From: Heterostelium album PN500
Taxonomy: Eukaryota; Evosea; Eumycetozoa; Acytosteliales; Acytosteliaceae
NCBI RefSeq assembly: GCF_000004825.1
Contig: NW_008805090.1
Location: forward strand, 620,001-684,000
Reading direction: 5' to 3'
DNA length: 64,000 bases
Part shown: positions 59,021-64,000 of the stretch, piece after piece
Position numbering within the stretch: the stretch's first letter is position 1
How the letters are laid out: every line of letters begins with the position of its first letter
Position numbers and translations under genes: made by a program
The notes under the pieces: model-generated
What the model was told of the DNA's origin: nothing
The model's database searches: none
What the model saw: only the letters and a program-made list of their open reading frames with translations

Positions 59021-59497
59021 GTATGTATAAGTAATTAGTTTTTAACAAATATAAAATTAGATTATTTAAATTAGTCAATCGTTATAATCATAATCTAATT
59101 TTTGATTAATTAATTAATTAATTAATCAAAATAAGAGAAATGCTACCCTTTTTTACACACCAAAGTGTGGGAATCGTGAACTCCATTTTTTTTTCATTTT
59201 TTAATATGAGACCATGGTCATTTTTTTTTCAAAAATTTAATGTTCATTAAACTATTATTATATTCTACCATTAGTATGAGATATGCCTTTTTTTTTTTGC
59301 AAAAAATTATCATTTTTTTTTATCATAAGTATGAGATGAGACCCAAGTTTCATTAAAGGTGATTGATTTAATTGATTGAGAAAAACAGTTACACATATTT
59401 AAATTAAATTAAATTGTCAAATTTGTTTATTTATTGTCTCACAATCTTTCATATCTAAATAGCTATAATGATAATATGGCAATAGAATATAAAATAA

Positions 59498-60120
59498 TTG
59501 GTTAACCATGAGCCAAATAGATTAGTATTACACCAAAATTATACAAATTTTACAAATATAAATTTTATTAGAGAATTTGTCCAACACAAATGTGTCTCAC
59601 TTTTCCTTTCTCTCGTATTTGTTACTCATACAGAATCTGATAATATTTTTATATATTTTAAAGAACCTAGCCATATTCGCAATTATGTCAAAGATATTTG
59701 TTCTTGTACAACATATAAGGTCAAAGTAAACACTGTTGGTTCATTTTTTGGGGATCAAGAGAAGGAGTTTAAAGTTTTAGTAAGTACACTATATAACTAA
59801 CTATTCATTATATACTATAGTTTAGAATAGTCATTAATTTTTATTTCTTTTAGTTTTAAGTCCAAAACCAGGGACCTTCATGAGTTGCGTAGCATCGAAT
59901 TTAAAGAAGATATAAGTTCAAGATATTTAAATACTTTATTGCTGATCTCGAGCCAACAAAACGAGATGATTTTATTATTCGATCAATGTCCAATTATCTT
60001 ATGGGTGATGTTAACAACTTCACCACTCAACACTCTTATACTCCACAACCACAACCACACAGTACACAACAGCAATTAGACGCGCCATCAAACAGCCACT
60101 CCCGTGAATCCAGATAATCT
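59498..60120 (+). pseudogene. Coding-like relics of unknown origin
   Basis: Two stretches look coding but lie in different frames. One at about 59498-59780 includes CTTYKVKVNTVGSFFGDQEK, faintly like a fibronectin III strand pattern. The other at about 59940-60112 reads RDDFIIRSMSNYLMGDVNN, then a Pro/Gln/Ser-rich tail. Both are interrupted and no start or splice pattern holds them together. They could derive from a host gene or a mobile element; the family is not recognised. Confidence 0.35.
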
Positions 60121-60268
60121 GGATTTTACAGCTTTACAAAATCAATTGAAGTTACATCTGCAAGATATAGAGTGTGAAATCAAAAGGGATGTGTTCATCT
60201 GGATACCAAAGTTAATTCTATTTTATCAATTCTGGCAAAAATATTTTACAATCAAGCGAAACAAAAGG

Positions 60269-60556
60269 TTAAATTGGGTTGATGGCTCTATTTTTCTGTT
60301 CCTTGAAGAACAGAACCAAAAGCTCTGGCTGATACACATGTTCGATGATATCTATTGATATGGCTTTTTCATGTAGTCCTGGTTTGGCATACAAAAGTCT
60401 TTGTATTTCCATCTGTGAGTAGGTTAAAAATCGCACAAGATTGTCAGTTTGGGATAGATTGCGAGTGCTGACAATTCTTTGCACTTGGTATGAATTGTTT
60501 GGATTGCGAATATCCATGACCTTTGTATAATGAAAGAATGATTGAAATCGATACAT
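60269..60556 (-). CDS. Hypothetical 95-residue protein
   Basis: A minus-strand frame from ATG at 60556 (MYRFQSFFHYTKVMDIRN) to 60269 with balanced composition (for example LVRFLTYSQMEIQRLLYAKP). No domain, signal peptide or paralogue is recognised. It may be a remnant of a longer gene, since the surrounding DNA also has broken coding-like pieces (60104-60358 on the plus strand overlaps it). Confidence 0.35.
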   Translation of the reverse strand: MYRFQSFFHYTKVMDIRNPNNSYQVQRIVSTRNLSQTDNLVRFLTYSQMEIQRLLYAKPGLHEKAISIDIIEHVYQPELLVLFFKEQKNRAINPI

Positions 60557-60595
60557 TTTATCGATGAAAAGTATCAAAATTATTTAATTTATTTC

Positions 60596-60672
60596 TATCA
60601 AAAACTAATATTAACAGAGGCTCAATATATAAATTGATGCTTAAAATGCAATGTTAATATTAGTTTTTGATA
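60596..60672. repeat. Perfect 21-bp inverted repeat
   Basis: TATCAAAAACTAATATTAAC at 60596 and its exact reverse complement at 60652-60672 are separated by a 35-nt spacer. A transcript would form a strong hairpin. It lies 5' of the 60269-60556 frame and upstream of ERG28. Confidence 0.85.
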
Positions 60673-60793
60673 TTCACAAACTTAACCCCAAATAATAATA
60701 CAAATTAAATGTTTTTAATTCAAAAAGCAAAGTGTGAGTGTGGCTCTTATTAGTTTTAAAATCAACAATATATAATTATTTATTTAATTAAAG

Positions 60794-61359
60794 ATGGAGT
60801 ATATTCAAATTTGGTTATTGGCACTTGCTGGTCTTCGTGCTTTGGGTTTCTCACAAGCTTTATTCAACATTGGTAGATTGAGAACGAATATTTATTCAGG
60901 AAATCCAACTCAAGGTATGCTTAACTGGTGATCATTAAATTATGAATGATCAAAAGTTATATATTAAATATTATTATTATTTACTAATAGTTTTATGTTA
61001 TTTGTAATATTTTAGTTACAGGATTGACAGCTAGATTGTTTGCAGCTTGGACATCGGTGGGTTTTGTTTTGTGTGTAGCAACAGCTTACAACCCATACAA
61101 TCAAACATTGTTCACTGTAACATGGACCTCATTTGTTTTTGTTTTACTTCACTTCCTCGCAGAGATTCTTATCTTTAAGAGTTCATCGTTTAAAGATGTT
61201 TTTCCACTACTCTTCGTATCTAGTAAGTTTATATAGCAATGCAATCTATTCAAATGAATTCAATCATCATTAAATATCCAATTAAAACTAATTTGTTTTT
61301 ATTTCTTTCAAATAGCAACTTCAATTGTTTGGATGGGTAACATCTTATTGAATTGGTAA
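60794..61359 (+). CDS. erg28: ERG28-like sterol biosynthesis scaffold
   Basis: Three exons: 60794-60914, 61016-61222 and 61316-61359; 123 residues. The protein matches the small ERG28/C14orf1 family: four hydrophobic helices and the conserved order ...FNIGRLRTNIYSGNPTQ, VTGLTARLFAAWTSVG, YNPYNQTLFTVTWTSFVF, LLHFLAEILIFKSS. ERG28 is an ER membrane protein that tethers C-4 demethylation enzymes of sterol synthesis. It lies between the first and last exons of a decayed P450, on the same strand. The gene looks intact and short, as in other eukaryotes (about 130-150 residues). The other sterol gene here, cycloartenol synthase, is 32 kb away, so no cluster is implied. Confidence 0.88.
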
Positions 61360-61519
61360 ATCTTATTTTAAAATAAAAGATAAAGATTGGTGAAATATAT
61401 TTTATTCATTCAAAAGAGACACACGATGAAAAAAAAAAAAAAAAATTTATTTATCTTTAATTCTATTCTATTTTAATCGATTATGCTGTTGTTCAATTTG
61501 AAATTTATTAAATGTTTAG

Positions 61520-62303
61520 TATTATAATATTATTGTAAATGATCCTGTGATTGCAAAGCTCATTTTGGTTACCAAGGTTAATAACTTTTTAAATAGAAAT
61601 CAAAACCCAACTTTTCAATCGCTAGCAATCACTATAAAAACTTGGTGAGTGCCAGAGATGAGCGTTGGTACCACAATCGTAAGTTGGTTGCAAATTCATT
61701 CACAAAAACAAAACTAAGTTCCACAGTCACGGTTATGGAGAAACAATCTGAGCTCTTTATTTCAATGATGTCACAGTTTCAAAAATCAGGTGAACCCTTA
61801 AGTTTATTAAATCTCTAATAATAGTTTGTTCTATTCAATAATATTTATAGTTTTCACCAATGAAATATTATAAGAAATATGCATTGAATATTATCTTTAG
61901 TATTGTATTTGCCGATGAGATTCCATACGAGGAGGGTGTTGATGAAGGTAGATTAGGAATGTGAGTTGGTTGGATCGACCAAATATTTATTTGATTAAAT
62001 AACCATTGTTTTATGTTCAAGAAATTCGTTATTTGCACTGAAATGGATCCAGTTTACATCTTTGTAGTAAAGATTTATGATGAACATTTTGAAACATTAG
62101 GTAGAAACAAGTTTTATAAATAAATTTTTTTTTATTGTTCATGTTTGAACTTGGCCAACAATGAACTTTACCTTGCAATTTCCAATATCATGTCAAACTT
62201 TGTAGTCTCTTCATTCGACGGTAAACCAATTTATGATGTCGAAGAATATGGATTGACAATTAAACCTCAACCATTTTTATTAAAATTAGATAAAAGAATT
62301 TAA
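61520..62303 (+). pseudogene. Decayed P450, later exons
   Basis: It begins exactly at an exon-3 acceptor (TTAG|TATTATAATATTATTG) and follows the array's exon order: 61520 to about 61800 (third exon, with a broken frame near 61620), then 61855 to about 61960 (YYKKYALNIIFSIVFADEIPYEEG at DNA level), scraps of the same exon to 62110, and the last 170 bases of the final exon (62133-62303, ending KLDKRI). The I helix, K helix and heme loop are deleted. It complements the two-exon relic at 58757-59020. Confidence 0.85.
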
Positions 62304-62594
62304 ATAAAACAAAATAATAAAAAAATGGAAATTTAATTTATTGAAATCTTTTGATGTTGAAGTGGTGGTTGTGATCATCATTTATCGGGGGTGTCAAAAA
62401 AACACATTCATTCTCACCAGTTTAACAATTTATTTTTGGTGTCCAACTTACAAAAAAGATTTTATTGGTTGATTGTAAATTTAATATCGCTTTATTCTTT
62501 TTTTAGTTATTAGAATGTGCTCTTCAATAACAACAGTCAATTCAAAGCAATGGACACTGAGAGTATCTTCTTTTAATGTGTGCTATAATAAATC

Positions 62595-64000
62595 ATGAAT
62601 ATATTCTTATTATTTAGTATTTTATTTGTTATCTATACTATTTACTCTTATGTAGGTTAAATTACTATTTATTTTAATTAACTATTTAGTTACTAATCAT
62701 GATATTCTTAGGTATCTAAGTTCAAAAAGTACACTGAAAAACATGATCTAAAAGGACCTTCGGTGTTACCTATCATCGGTAATCTTCACCAATTTGGTAC
62801 ACTACCGCATAGATCTCTTTTAGAGATGACCAAGACCTATGGTAGTGTATATAGAATCTATATTGGTGATGTAAGTACTACTTTTTAGTAATAAACATTT
62901 GTTTTAGTTAGTTATAATAATTCATTAACATTGTTATTAATTTTCTAAATTTAGTATTATACAGTTGTAGTTAATGATCCTGTGATTGCTAAACTCATTT
63001 TAGTCACACATATCGATAACTTTTTGAATAGAATTCAAAATCCAACATTGAGTTTATCTACCAATCACTATGAGGATCTAGTTGGTTCAAGAGATGAACG
63101 TTGGTATCACAACCGTAAGTTGGTAGCAAACTCTTTCTCAAAGAATAAACTACGAACCACTGTATCTGTCATTGAGAAACAAGCAGATCAATTCGTTATG
63201 ATGATGTCTCAATTCGAGAGTTCAGGTCAACCAGTAAGTAATTGAATTGATAAACTATCGATATATCATTGATAAAAGCACTAATATATATATAATATAA
63301 TTTTATTATAGTTTTCACCAATGAAATATTGTAAGAAATATGCATTGAATATTATCTTTAGTATTGTATTGGCAGATGAGATTCCATACGAGGAGGGTGT
63401 TGATGAAGGTAGATTGGGAATGTTGATAGATCCTGTAAATTCTCTTGCCAAGAGGGCTGCGACAGGATCGCTAGTCGACTTTGTCAAGATTTTGCAACCA
63501 ATATATTATTTATCCCAAAAGTTGGTTGGAACTGGTATGGATCCAGTTTATAAATTCGTTGCTAAATTATATGATGAACATGCTGAAACCATTGATTATA
63601 ATAAGTAAGTTAACTTTAATAATGTAATGTTAATACGAAACTTAAAAAATAATAATAATAATAATTTATAATAGTCCACGTGATTTAATGGATGTTTTAA
63701 TTATTGATTCAGAAGGTAAAGATAGACATGGTGTAATTGCAGTTACTATTGACTTTTTAATTGCTGGAACAGATACTAGTGCAACTACTATTGAATGGTT
63801 CCTTTTGTTCATGGCCAATAATCCAGATATTCAAGAAAAGGTTGGAAATGAACTTAGGGAAGTTGTCGGTGCCAACGGAAAGCTAACACTTGCCAACAAA
63901 CCGAATACTCCATATTTGAATGCTGTCATCAAAGAATCGTTGAGAATGAAATTAATTGCACCACTCGGAATACCTCGTCAGGCAAAGGAATCGATATTGT
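62595..64000 (+). CDS. Cytochrome P450 (copy D), truncated by the window end
   Basis: Exons 62595-62651, 62712-62870, 62955-63233, 63312-63604 and 63675 onward. The anchor exon has 19 codons, as in copy A, then VSKFKKYTEKHDLKGPSVLP follows. The I helix AGTDTSATTIEW and the K-helix ExxR (ESLRMK) are in view; the heme loop lies beyond 64000. Exon sizes 279 and 293 equal those of copies B and C, and the intron after codon 19 is present. It appears intact so far. Same strand and spacing as the rest of the tandem array. Confidence 0.9.

Noticed and set aside
22715-62303. A biosynthetic cluster of sterol genes, P450s and ABCG transporter
   Set aside because: The genes are far apart, on different strands, and mixed with unrelated housekeeping genes.

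Overview
The window is nuclear DNA from a dictyostelid social amoeba. The evidence is very AT-rich intergenic DNA with long A and T tracts, short AT-rich introns (about 55-100 nt, mostly GTAAGT or GTATGT donors), Asn/Ser/Gln homopolymers, a close RasG relative, follistatin-like spore-coat-type proteins, a cellulase with a Thr-Pro-Glu repeat plus a CBM49-like domain, and a cycloartenol-type oxidosqualene cyclase. Coding GC looks higher than in Dictyostelium discoideum, so a species such as Heterostelium or Cavenderia is plausible; this is an inference. No statistics were run, and exon borders come from reading splice signals, frame and protein family.

Layout. 1-3.7 kb: two tandem secreted Cys-rich (FOLN repeat) genes, the first cut by the window edge. 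3.9-15.2 kb: a GET2/CAML-like membrane protein, an organellar-type valyl-tRNA synthetase, an RCC1-repeat protein, a mannose-6-phosphate-receptor-homology protein with a Ser/Thr tail, an EGF/integrin-beta-like VWA protein, and Mediator subunit MED20. 15.4-22.4 kb is a gene-poor island bounded by a tRNA-Gly gene (anticodon ACC) and a tRNA-Ser(AGA) gene. It holds a fold-back (MITE-like) element, a 5'-truncated L1-type LINE with a 3' hairpin and poly(A), a second LINE scrap with a local inversion, a broken zinc-finger gene and a K/Q/D-rich minisatellite ORF.

22.7-49.5 kb is a dense housekeeping stretch: ABCG half-transporter, small Cys-rich secreted protein, cycloartenol synthase, a tweety/prominin-like five-TM protein, a small unknown protein, inositol trisphosphate 5/6-kinase, RagA-type GTPase, TMEM120, a DeSI (PPPDE)-PUL fusion, a GH9 cellulase, a four-TM protein, two paralogous Cys-rich mini-proteins, a PH/coiled-coil/GAR protein and RasG.

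52.5-64 kb is a cytochrome P450 array: four genes that look intact (the last cut by the window edge) and one decayed gene whose first and last exons are separated by about 2.5 kb containing ERG28 and unidentified relics. Two neighbouring P450s are near copies and have lost an intron that the others keep.

Functionally, cycloartenol synthase and ERG28 belong to sterol synthesis; RagA, RasG, ITPK1 and the GET2-like protein to signalling and membrane biogenesis; the FOLN proteins and cellulase to the spore or extracellular wall. The pieces are not an operon; the only cluster with a clear shared ancestry is the P450 array.
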